64,000 nucleotides of DNA, taken from the NCBI GenBank assembly GCA_023079485.1, contig CM041086.1, positions 17,430,401-17,494,400 of the forward strand. Reading direction: 5' to 3'. The stretch's first letter is position 1. Each line of letters opens with the position of its first letter. Shown here piece after piece: positions 11,501-23,700 of the stretch. The notes below the pieces were generated by a model, which did not search any database, had not been told where the DNA came from, and worked only from the letters and a program-made list of their open reading frames with translations. The translations under genes and the position numbers were made by a program. This DNA is from Archilochus colubris. Its lineage: Eukaryota > Chordata > Aves > Apodiformes > Trochilidae.

Positions 11501-14500
11501 ACACCCCCATAAGGCCCTGACTGAAGCATTCTGAGCACTTCTGGGCTCTTGCTCATTATAGCAACTATTAAAAAAAAAATCACCAAAACAAATCATCAAA
11601 CTGTCAAACACAGGAAATATTTTCCTGGGCCCAGTGTCAGCGTTTGGGCAGGAGCGGGTGGGATGGATGAATGGCTGCTGGCAGGCTGCAGGGCTGAGCT
11701 GTGCAAGTGTCTGGGGAAGACAGAAAGCTCCAGCCAGCTCACAGACATCCTTCATGCCAGCTGCTGCTGCTGCTGCTGCTCCGGGTGTTCTTTCCCTCCC
11801 CTGGTGTGATAATGACCCTGATTTATTAGCCAGGGTGAAGCAGCACCCTCTCCCCACGAGGTGTGCTGTCCTCACAGCCCGCCTGCCTCCCCACCAACAC
11901 CCTTCATCGCTCCCCTGGTCAGAAAGAAGCTGTTGCCTGGAGATCAGAGCAGGATGTTGAGAGCCAGGCCGTGCTGTTTGCATTATCATCCCTACCCGTG
12001 GAGGTTCTGCATGGAGTGTTTGGTTGTTAAAGGGGTTTCCAGGGTGGCAGGATAGGAGCAGGCAGGAGCATCCCTGCTCCTCTGGGTGCTGTGTGTGTGA
12101 TCCCTTCAGGTTTGCAGTCTGCATGCTGTCAGGTGGGGCAGTTTTCAAATCCTCATCGTAAAGGTGAGGAGTATTTTCCAGGATCAGCTTGGATTTTCAG
12201 CATTGGCTTTTCATGCACTATTGTGCTTTTTTTCCATCCCTTGATGGTCTGCTGTCTGGAACTGCAGTGTCGTGTGAGATTGAGGGCCAGTGACAGAGCT
12301 CACCCAACTACCCCAACAGCACCCGGGTTTTACATCACCTCAGAATGCCTGCTCTGCCAGACAAATCCAGTTCCAGCTCCATATATCCCATTCTTCAGAC
12401 CGGGAGGAGTTTAGGCTGGTGGAGGAAACCTGAGCTGAGGTTTCTGTAGGAAAAGAGGGTGACAGCTGGCACCTGGCAAGGGACATAAAGCTTGAGAGCA
12501 TCCAAGCTGAAAAGCAGCTTCACCTCCACTGTCTGAAACTCCTTCATGAGCATGAACCACTCAGGATTCATTCATGTCAGTGGGTGAGATTTTGGGTTCA
12601 GGTAAATTTCAGCTAATTGCTTCCTCTGGCAGTTTGTTTCTCTTGCTAAGCTCAGGTTGTTCAAGGTCTGGAGAGAAATTTAGGGCACAGCTTTTGTAGA
12701 CAGCTCATTATGAGGAAACAAGAAGTATAAGCATGCTGAGCCATTTGCAAGTGGGAAAAGCAGGCACATTTTTACTGAATTATGAGCTGTAATTACTGAA
12801 TATACACATGGCCATTAAGTGCAGGGCACTCACCCAGACTTCTGTTCAAGAAGGAGTTGCTTGGGTGGGGGAGCAGGATGGAAGCCACGCAGCAAAGCCC
12901 ACCTGCAATGCAACATAACACACACCTAAAAACTCTTGAGCAACTACAAAAGGCTTCAGAACCTGCAAATATCCTGCAGAGCTGTGGTGGGACCTCCTGC
13001 CCAGGCAGGAACCCTGCTGCAGACATCTATTTTTGTCACCTCAAGAGCAGATTTTTACAGTTGGTGGGATCACACCTGGAAGCTCTTGGGGAGCAGTGTG
13101 AGATCCTGCTTACCAACTCACCTGTGGCTGTGAGAAACCACCACGTAACAGCTCTGGGCCCTGCATTCCCTGCCAGCAGGCTGCAGGTGGGATTCAAGAG
13201 GTTTGGTTTCATCTGTGAAACACTGAGTTCTGTAGCAGCAGTGGGTGCCCTTTCCCTCTGCCAAAGTGTGCAGGTGAGACCAGAGAGAGGAATGAGTTTT
13301 TAGGGGATCCTTCATGGGAGGAGGAGTGAACTGATGGCAGAGAATTCTTCCTGGAGCCACCTCAAGCTCTTAGCTAAGTCAACTAAAAGCAAAAGTTAAC
13401 AGTCTCTTTATGTGCTGAAATGCTCATAAATCTTTCATCAGCTGTAGAACAGTATGATCCAAGGGAAAAAAAAACCCAACAACAAAAAACAAACCAGAAA
13501 GCATTTCAACCTCCACAGCTCTGTTATGTAATTTAACGTATGGCACAGGCTTTTCAACACCTTTCTAACTGACACCACCACCATTCAACCACAGCTACAT
13601 TTACAGTGTTGTTCAAGTTGGGCCAGAACCTTACCTCTGAGTCTGAAAGTCTCTCACACCCAAACTCTCCGGGGTGTAGGCACCGTCTAGCACGCTTCCC
13701 AGCCTCCAAACTCCTGGTGCTGAACAGAGCCTGGAGTGGCTGCCACCTTGGGAGTCTGCCTGGATGCAGAGGGAGCAGGTAGGATGTTCCTGAGCTCCAC
13801 CTGCCTCGTGAAAGGCTCCACCCTCCTGTCCCTCATCTAGAGCTTTCTGAGTTAGCTGTGATAGAAAAAAAAGAGGAAGTCACTCCATCACCCCATGCCC
13901 AATCTCCTTCTCAAGCAGCAAAGCCCCCAAAAAGACAGCTGCTGTCTCCACTACCTGAAGTAAAAGGTATATTTCTCAGCAAATTGCAGGAAACAATTGT
14001 TTCCTCACATTTTTTTGTTGCTGTCATTAACAGGCAGGGAAAAATAAGCAGTCATCTGTGTAAGGGGAGAAAAGCTGGTGATAAACTGTCCTGTTAAAGC
14101 AAACTGCCTGGGTCTGCTTTCCAAAGCTGGCAGCCCAGCAATGTTAAGCCTCCTATCTGCCCATGCTTGGCTTGCTGTTTAATTAAGACAGAGCTAGGGA
14201 TGACAATCTAATTACAATGAAATGTGAAGCTGGGCCTGGAACAGCACACCCCAGATCCAACCCAGGAGATCCCGAGGGAAGAAAGAGGTGTCCAGGATGG
14301 AAAGACACCTCCTTCCATTTAGTGATGGCCTTTCAAACAAGGGCCATCTTGGAACCTCCTGAGGCAGAAAACAGGATGGGGAAGATCTCCTCTGTCCCAG
14401 CCTGTATCTGGGCAGTGCTTGTGCCACCCAAGGGCCACTTCACTCTCCTAAGTCTGCTGCTTACCCCCTGTCCTTGTTAGCCCTCTTCCCAGGTTCAGCA

Positions 14501-17500
14501 CTGCAACACTTTTACTCCATGCTCAACTCCAAGTTAGTTAAGGGGAGAGAACTGGTGCTGGAAAGAATAAACATGATCTGAGCACTCCTGAAGTGAGACA
14601 GAGACAGCTTAGGCTCAGGGTGCTGGAAGTTGTGTTTAAAAATAAGAAATAAAAGCAATGCCTTTCCTGTCAATTCTTACAGTGTGTCAGGAGAACCAAA
14701 TGTTTCCTTGGGGAACAGGAAAGCAATGGGAATTTCTCACCTGCCAGCCCTACAACTGGCTCTTGGTGTTACCTCTGGGGTCCAGGACTGAGGGATCTGA
14801 GCAGCTTCAAAGTCACTTTCTGATTCCTTTGCACCATCAACTTTCTCTCCAGCTGGGGGCTGAGGTCCACTGGAGTTACAGATGCTTCTGCCAGCAGCAG
14901 ATTTTTGATCTTGGTCTCCAGTTTGGCAAATCAGGAATCTAAAGTGAGAATTCCTTTAGTGAATAAATGCTTGTGGGTCCAGTTTGGTGTCAGAGCCTCT
15001 CCAGCAGAGCCTCAGTGCTCTGTATAAACCATCTTCCATGGGAGAGTAAAAGTGGATTAAGGGGGAGGCAGCTTCCATCTCAGCTAAGGACAGCAAATGA
15101 CCAAAGTGCCTGTTCCTCAGTGCATAAAAGCTGCAATTACAAGCTCATTAGTTAAGCAGTGTACTTCTGATGTTTAATCTTCCTGGATTCATTCAGACAC
15201 TTAGAAATCTTCCTGAAAGGATCCTCAAAAACTCAGCAGGTCTGAGTAATTTTGAATATTTTATTCTACACTCCTCAGTGAGAACAGATTTCAATAAATT
15301 ACATTTGACCCTTTGGATTTTAATAATTGTAAAACCTGCAGGGGAAGATGTAAAACAACTTTCCACTTGATACAAGTTTACCAACATCATTCATAATGTT
15401 TTAAAAAAACCCAACCACCAACAAATAGAACCACACAAATGCTCTCCCCCTGGATTTTAAGAACAATTTACATTTTTAGGATTATATTCTATTTTTCTGA
15501 CTTAGCATGGCAATGAAATTAGCAGAAGTACTACAATAGCAGCATTATTTTCTGGGTTCTTTATAAACTGATGGCTTGAGGCTCTGAAGCAGTTTTGATG
15601 TCAAGGAAGATGGAGCCTGGCTTCCAAACATGATGCTTAGCAGATTTAGCAGCTCATACCTGTTAGTGATGTATTAATCCCCTTTTTTATTGCTCTTCCA
15701 CGGGGCTTTTGTTTCACTCTGTTATAGTCAGCATGCTTGTGGTCAACAAAATCTGCCCCACCTCACCCTCTTGCTGGGTTCCTTCTCCCCATTATCCTGC
15801 CAAGCAGTTCCCTTCTTTCTAAGTCCATAAATTGCTACAGAATTCAATTAGTATTGCTGGAGAAATTAGTCATAGAGTACAGGCAATATTACATGGGGCC
15901 CAATTAAAACAGGCTCCTGAACACAGCCTGACAGCCACATTCAACTAAATCAAAGTGATCCATCAGGTTTTTTTTCAGTCTCTTTGGGCCAAACACTGTT
16001 AACTGAGTGTAAAACCAGAACGAGCCAGCTGATTGCCCCGAAATCCCAATGTTTTTCTCTAATGAAGCAGAGAGCAGAATCTGCCTGTTAGCCTGTGTCA
16101 AGAAATTCACATTTACATTCATCCCCTCTTGCAAAATGTCTCAAGAACACAAGGAAACAAAAGGGCTGTGTTCTGCCCAGGAACTGCACATCTTTTTTTC
16201 TGCTGTTCTTCTAGGCTAGGGCTGGTGGGTGATCCTTCAGAGTTTTATCTGTGAGACCCCTGAGCTGGAAAGCTGGCTGGCAGAGATTGAAGGTGGGCTC
16301 TGAAACAACCAGAGTCACCAAATTAATGCATTTGTCTCCTTTTAGCCCTTCCTGGGCAGATGCTGGGTTTGAAATCAAGGCAGTGGGAGAGGAAAGGGCT
16401 GTTCCCATGACACTGTGACAAGGGGAACGTGGAGTTAATGTTTAACCCACTGAGACCAGACCTGTCCCATCTCAGGGGTTTACTCACCTAGGAGTGACCA
16501 TGCTGCAAGGATCCCCAGTGCAGGGATTCTGCTGCAGTCCTGGCATGGAGATTTGCTTGTTCAACATGCAGAAAGCCTTCCAGCCTGAGCCACTCCATGA
16601 ACTGTGATAAATTGATAGAGCCTGTTAGCTTTATTCTCCAGGAAAGCAAAACCTCTGATTGTTTTACAGGGCCATGAAAATCACCACTAAATGAGAGCCA
16701 AATGAGCAACAGAGGAACGTAACATGACTGCAGATTTCATTGTCTGGGGACCTGCTTGAAGCTCAGTGGGAAGCAGGTCCCCAGGGAAGCATGCTGGTGT
16801 ACATCTGTCCATGCCCTGTGCATCTTAACTCTCCCTCTTATCCCACTGCCATCTCATGCAGCCACATTCAATAATTTAGTTAGGAAAAAAAAAAAAAAGT
16901 GGGTTTGGAACATATTTCTCTTTTCTCTTTTTGTCTGTTCTGTTCTCCACAACCACCAGATAATAACTGTAAAATGTGTGTGGCTAAGTCTCAGAGGAAA
17001 GAAAAGAAAGGAGTCTGTGATGTATTTTTCCTAAAAGGGGATGTCTGTGTCTGTTTGTCCCTTGCAAGCAACCCTAAAATATATTTAGATAGAAGCAAGC
17101 AAAAGGGAAGGCAATAAATAGCTTCAGTTTCAAACATGAAATTATCAACTGGGGAAAATAACGATTTGCCAGAAGATAATTAAGACATATAACCCTCTGT
17201 CAGGAAAAGAAAAAGATGAGTAGGATGCAGTAAATGTATCATGAGATGGTTCCAGCCCAGTATGCTTTCAGTTCCCTCCTAATACAGGGACCAAGACTCC
17301 TTGAGAGAGCTCAGCACAGTATTTAAATTAAAACCAACCAGCTGCCACCTTCTAGAACACAGCTAATAAATAAATAACTCTGCAGGGGAGGGGGTGCAAA
17401 AAATCCCCTTAGCACCCACTGGGGCTTGACTGGCTAATGATGTTCCAGAGGAGAATAATAAAGGTGAGTCAGATCTTAAATGTATCTGCACAAGCAACCC

Positions 17501-17607
17501 AGGCCAGCAAACAGACAGAGAAACAGACAGTCTCTGGAGGAGTAGTTCTGCTTCTTCACTGCTTTTGTTGCTAAACAGTACAACAGGAGCCCACATTAAA
17601 AAAAAAT

Positions 17608-17622
17608 TATATATATATATAT
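17608..17622. repeat. (TA)n microsatellite
   Basis: Uninterrupted TA dinucleotides directly after an A-run. Confidence 0.8.
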
Positions 17623-19871
17623 GTTTCTGTGTCAGCTCCCTGATCCTTGTCCCTGCCTCTGCCAGTGGCCCCTGCACTGCTGCTGCAGCTCAGCTGGCAG
17701 GAAATCGTTTGCTAAGCCACTTCAGTTCTTTTGGTCCCATACTAACACAGAGGTTTAGTGTTTCCCTTTGTATTTCTAGTTTGCATCACTTCTTGGGTTT
17801 TAGGTACTGGTCCAATACAACCCATTTTTTTCTCCCTTTTCAGTAAGATCTTTAATCAGGGAGCTGGATGGTGTTCTGTATTAAAAAACCAAACCAAAAC
17901 ACAGCAAACATGAATTCTATATGATGTATGCTATGTTAAGTACAACCTGCAGGGCAAAACTTCTGATTTAAAGTTATTTTGTGGCACATTTTCTTTCTTC
18001 TTCTTCTTCTGAAGAGCTGGATTTACCTGGACAACTTCAGCCTTTCACCTGAATGAAGAATGAACTGCAGTCCTTTCCTCCAGTTTGATTGATTGGGTCA
18101 GTTTTAGTCTGCTTTATGGTAAGATATAGGATTTCCTGAGTGCAAAGTAGCTTCAGGTCCAGAGATCTCAACAGATCTCAATCTTTTCTTAGCTCTGCAT
18201 CCTGACATCAGCACAACTCTCACTGGTAAACAGCCCCATAAATAAGGTGTTAGAGACCAATTTGTCTGAAGTTCTGGCACCAAGAGAGTTTACATTTCCA
18301 AAAGACTTTATGCCCATAGAAACAGTCCTCTCACCTCCTCCTGCATCCTTCAGTCACTTTTCCACTCTGCAGACAGACCTGCCTGAACTCTTCTGGTTTA
18401 ATTCTTCCTGTCAGCAGTAGGTGGGATGATGTACAGTTTAAATTAGTGAGACTGGAGTATTTAGGTCTTAGGAAAAGCAGCTTACCTCTAAAGAATCTTT
18501 TCAGAATATGCCCCAGCCAGCAGTTTCTGAACCTTTTAAAAACAGGAGCACTGCCCAGAATTCAGGGAACCCCAGAAGGTTGAATTAACAAAAACAAGCC
18601 CAGAAACAAGCAGCTGAAAGCAGCATGGAAAATAAACCACCAGCCTTTCACCTTTCAATCCCAGAGAAGAAGATAAATAGGATATGCATTAATTTGACCT
18701 TTACAATGTTACATAGATGCTTTCAGCTCAGCAAGTATGCCAGAGGGAAAAAAAAAAACCAAACTGCAGAAGGAAAAGTTTTGCCCATCTCTTCTTGTAA
18801 ACCAGGGGGTTCTTCACTGCCAGTTACTCCTGACCCAAAATGTGGTCAACCAAGACTGACACAGCCCAAAATCTACTGTTGTCTTGAGCTGCCACTCCAC
18901 AGCTTCAACAAATTAACATTGCTGAGAAATGGTGATTCTACTGCCTTGGCCTTAATGTATTTGCTTTTCTTTTCAATTCCTTGCACAGACTTTGCTGCTA
19001 ACCTGTAAATATTATTTTGTTGAATGGTAAACTCATTCTCAGGTTTATTTTCTTCAGAAAATAAAACCTGCTCTGCACTTGGTTTTTACTTATTTCCAAA
19101 ACCAAACCAAACCAGTGCTCCCTGATGCTCTTTTTTGTGAATTCTGCTCCCACCCAACTTGCTCCCAGCCACCTAATAACACAAAATAATGCTAATCCTG
19201 GCAAGGTTTGCTGTGCTGATAAAAATGTCCTGCCCTGCCCACACTGCTAAGGAAGGTGATGTTTGTTCCACCTCAGCAACCACTCAGAGTGCTTTGGCTC
19301 CCTGAAACACTGACACTCTCCTACATTGCTGTGTCAGTGTGTCAGCTTTAATTGTTGCCAAGTTTGATTCCCTTAAGAAACAGTACTCTGTCCCTCTAAC
19401 ACTTGCACCTTCTCCTAGTGCTAACTTTCAGAGCTCTGGAGGAGTTTTACTGATGTTTAGCTTCAATTTTTGCTGCCTAAGCCTCAGGTCATCATTCTCT
19501 ATCCTATCACCGTGGGAAATGGATTATCCTGTCTGTCCCACAGGCAAGGAATTAACACAGTGAGGGATGTAGACTGGGTTACCTTGAAGAGAGTTGAAGC
19601 CTCCAGTCACATCTCCTCAGAGAAATCTCTTCCCTAAATTATATAAATGTAGTTGTCTCTGTCTTTCTGTTGCTGAAGTTGTTATTCCAATGCCCTCCAA
19701 GACAGAGCCTGTCCAACAAATGGCCTGGTTTATTCTTGATCACCAGTGATTAAGTTACTTACAATAGTACAAGAGAGTGCTGATTTCCTCCCAGGAGCTT
19801 CACCTTCTCTAATCTAAACAGACACATATTTGGGCTTCAGCAGGAAGTTTGGACTGTGCAAGAGTGTTCAT

Positions 19872-20731
19872 ACGACACTAAGCTGGGGGGAGTGTGGATC
19901 AGCTGGAAGGTAGGAGGGCTCTGCAGAGGGACCTGGACAGACTGGAGAGTTGGGATGATCCCAATGGGATGAGGTTCAACATTCCAAGTGCTGGGTCCTG
20001 CACTTTGGCCACAACAACCCCATGGGGAGCTCCAGGCTGGGCACAGAGTGGCAGAAAGGGACCTGGGATTGCCAGGAAGCTGAACAAGAGCCAGCAGTGT
20101 GCCCAGGTGGCCAAGAAGGCCAATGGCATCCTGGGCTGGCTCAGGAACAGCGTGGCCAGCAGGTCCAGGGAAGGGATTCTGCCCCTGTGCTCAGCTCTGG
20201 GGAGGCCACAGCTTGAGTCCTGTGTCCAGTTCTGGGCCCCTCAGCTCAGGAAGGAGATTGAGGTGCTGGAGCAGGTCCAAAGGAGGGCAACCAGGCTGGT
20301 GAAGGGACTCGAGCACAGATCCTATGAGGAGAGGCTGAGGGAGCTGGGGGTGTTGAGGCTGGAGAAGAGGAGGCTCAGGGGAGACCTCATCACTCTCTAC
20401 AACTCCCTGAAAGGAGGTTGGAGCCAGGGGGGGGTTGGGCTCTTTTCCCAGGCAACTCTCAGCAAGACAAGAGGGCAGGGTCTCAAGTTGTGCCAGGGAG
20501 GTTTAGGTTGGAGATGAGAAAGAATTTCTTTCTGGAGAGGGTGATCAGGCATTGGAATGGGCTGCCCAGGGAAGGAGTGGATTCTCCGTGTCTGGAGATC
20601 TTTCCAAAGAGCCTGGATGTGGCACTGAGTGTCATGGGCTGGGAACCACGGGGGGAGTGGATCAAGGGTTGGACTTCCTTGGTCCCTTCCAACCCAGCCC
20701 ATTCTATGCTTCAATTCTATGATTCTATGAA
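19872..20731 (+). mobile_element. CR1 LINE, 5'-truncated copy
   Basis: The 3' part of CR1 ORF2 in plus orientation. The translation includes [40 protein letters not shown] and [17 protein letters not shown], the conserved C-terminal region after the reverse transcriptase domain. It ends in the CR1 hairpin region and ATTCTATGATTCTATGA. It starts abruptly near ACACTAAGCTGGGGGGAGTG. Small deletions, such as one after GGTTCAACA, break the frame, so it is a dead copy. It belongs to a different subfamily from the 30-kb copy (Gly-Trp-Leu versus Ala-Cys-Ile in the NGIL block). Confidence 0.96.
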
Positions 20732-23700
20732 ACAGAGAAAATTCTCCTGAGGATTGAAGCTGAGCCTCTCAGGGCCATCTCCATGAAGACCAGCTTGTAA
20801 GTAGCACACTCCAGGCAGCAGGAAAGAGAAGGGGATGTCTTTTACAAGATAAATGATCCAGTCAAGAAAAGTTAATCCCAGCCTGGTGCTACGAGTCCTT
20901 GTGCAAAGGACAGAGAGCAACTAATCCTAGCAGAGACACTGCAACAAGACCAACTGATTTATTGCTCTCAGAGCTCATACTGGGGAGATAATGTACTTCA
21001 GAGCTGGATCTTCCAGTAAGTCTGAAAGCCTGAGCTTTGAACTGGCAATGAAAATAAATACAGAGTAAACAACCTCGTGGAATCCATAAGGCTTCGGAAG
21101 AGAGTTAAAACTTAATTGGCCTCATTGCTGTTCCCTAGGAAATCAACTGTCTTTAGCAGAAGGAAGGCAAGAAGAAGGCCTTAAAGAAGTGAGAAAAGTA
21201 ATCAAGTTGCAACTCCAACAGATAAACTGGCAGAGAATGAACAAGAGAGAAGTTACAGGCTCTTCACCTGCATCAGGATATCCAAGTTCCACACCCCCAT
21301 TAGACACAGACTTCACCCCATCCTGGAGGGGAGGGAAACATCAGGAGGAACTGCAAACCTTCACAGGTAGAGGCCTCTCAGAGTGTTATTAAGGCTGCTA
21401 AGCAGCTCCCACAGACACCAGTTCTCAACAGGGCCCAGATATTTAATAATTTTTAAATACTGGGGGGTTTACCTCTTTGCCTTGATACAAGCATCTAAGA
21501 AAAAGCTCTATGCAATTTTCTTTGCTGTATTACTCTCTGCACTTCTGAAACACCCATCACCAGGCTGGGATTTCTCAGCTCCTAAGGAAAGCTCACATAG
21601 TCCCAGAGGCACTCATCAACACAGGTCTCAAAAAAACAACAGGCACAAAGAACAAACTGAAGTTTGGCTCTAGACAGACATGGACTAAAGCAAGAACTAG
21701 CAAGATGAAAGAAAGAACAGAGTGATGAGGGAAACAGAATCTCCAGGGTCTTGTCCTGCTTTTATTCGGGCCACGCCAAAACAAACCAGGCAACAAAGTT
21801 ACACGAACACAAAAAAAGCCAAGTTTTTGTTTTCCTTGTGATCATAGGTGCCAAGTAAATTCCTTGTATACAAGAGATGTACAATCCTGTCTGCAGTATC
21901 CCATTTTCTTGCCTTTGAACCAGACTGCAAGGTATTCATTTAAGGAAAAAAACCAATAAAGAAGTGTCATCCAAAATCACCGACTTCTTTTTCTTAAAAC
22001 AAAATAACCATTCAGCATCTGGGGACTGTAAGGAGAACAAGAGGTTTATTAGTAAGTCTGTTTTCTACCCAACAATATCACTGCTTTCCTGCTGTGCTCT
22101 TTCCCTAATAGGCTGGTGGATTAAATACAAAGTTTCCTCTACTAAATGAGGCTTCGGACTCAGACTGGAGAGGACCCTATATTTCCCTGAAGCTAAAAAA
22201 AAAAAACAAACCCAAAACCCCAGAAGTTGTTGTTAAAGCCATCTGCTGCCCTCTGCCCTCCCTGGAGAATAAGAGCCAGCAGAGAAGCCACAGAGAAACA
22301 GATTAAATCACTGGAGGCTGAACTGGAATTTTCTCTGTGAAATGTGAAGGCTGGCATGGCCAGAGCAGTGGTGTGAGAGGCCAGCTGCAGAATTACTGGT
22401 GCAGCAAGGGCTCTTAACTCCTTCTTCCTCCACTTACCCATCTAGCTCTGCCAATCTTTCCTGGCTTTTATCAGACCCAATATTTCATTTGCTGCCATAG
22501 ACACTTGGCTTCTGCTTTTCCCCTGCCTCTCTTCTATTGCCTCTACAAATCTGCTGCTTCCTCTCCTGCACTTCTGCAGTTTTCCCCCCACCTTGCTCTG
22601 CCTGCTTCCTTCTGTTCTCCCCCCATGCCCTGTTCTGTTCTGCCCAGTCCTGTAATCCTCTGTCCCAACTCCCACAGGGCAGCACACATCCATCCCCTGC
22701 ATTTGATTTTTGTCCACCTCTTGAGCCATCCAGTTCCATTTTAGTCCTTGTTTGCACTGTGCAATTTATTCCAGGTGGCAGGATCCAGGAATTGATGGAG
22801 ATGGAGCTAGAAGGGGATTTCCCAAACCCTAGACTTTGAACTTGCAGTCCCAGTGCTGCCAAGCCTGGGCTCTAGCACACTGCCCAGGAGCTGCCTGGTT
22901 CATACTGTCACACCTGGACCATCCATCCCTGCTTTGGAGAGCATCTCCTGCTGCATCCAACCTTCAGAGATGGCCCAGGACCCCCAGTTTCCATCCCCAT
23001 CCCCCCCAGCCCTGGATCTTCCTTATTGAGGTATCTTTCCTGGTAGGCTGTGTTAATGGGAGTGAAGTGTGTACAAAACATTGCACATCCATTACCTCTC
23101 CTTCCTGCCCCCTCTCTGCTCTCTCCTGCACACACAGGCAAACGTGCTGTATACACCAGCACACTCACCAAACAAATGTTTTCAGCACCTGAAAAAGGAA
23201 AGATGGCAAAATTTAGGGAAGTCAAGACTGGAAGCACACTGTGTCCCCTTCAAACAGCCCAAAGGTATAATAATTCATCAGATGGGTACACAGGGAACAC
23301 TGCTGGAAGGTGGAAAGCAGCCTAACAAGTTTCCCATCTTCCAAAAAGGAAATAAAAACAAAAATTGCAACAATTTGCAGATACATACAGTGTTTCTCGC
23401 CTTGTTAGAAGCTCCTGGAAGATCCCTGTAAATGACCAGCTAGCACTTGGATCCTGTACTGTGTTTCAGGTCTGCAATGGTCACAGTGTGGTGAATTTTT
23501 CTGTCAGTTTTATAAAAGATGGATTTAAATACCAACTCTGGGACTAGACATTAAGTTTCCCACATTTCTAAGAGCTGAAAAACTTGACCTGGATTATTTT
23601 TTTTTTTCTTTTTTTTGAAGAACACCTCAGATGGGCTCCTCATCTGAAAAATCACAATAAAAGAAACCAAAAGACTGACCAGCAGGCCAAGACTTCTGAC

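Larger units (their letters stand above)
8440..19870. other. Gene-poor stretch, no confident gene
   Basis: Non-coding in appearance. Contains a (CTG)7 run at 11761-11781, a (TA)n at 17608-17622 and a (TTC)n near 17996-18011. A few splice-bounded open segments on the minus strand (9486-9568, 10151-10216, 13635-13759, about 16490-16610) are not recognised and may be chance. Confidence 0.5.

Noticed and set aside
11336..12148. 270-codon minus-strand frame with an Ala run
   Set aside because: The Ala run is a CTG microsatellite; no domain, and composition is like the flanks.
22442..22729. 96-codon minus-strand frame near a GTAAGT donor
   Set aside because: Purine-rich, lacks an acceptor, ends in a stop before the donor.
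23176..23201. Microexon-like segments with strong splice sites (also near 21480, 36170 and 46200)
   Set aside because: At 17-25 bases, with no further support, such matches are expected by chance in 64 kb.
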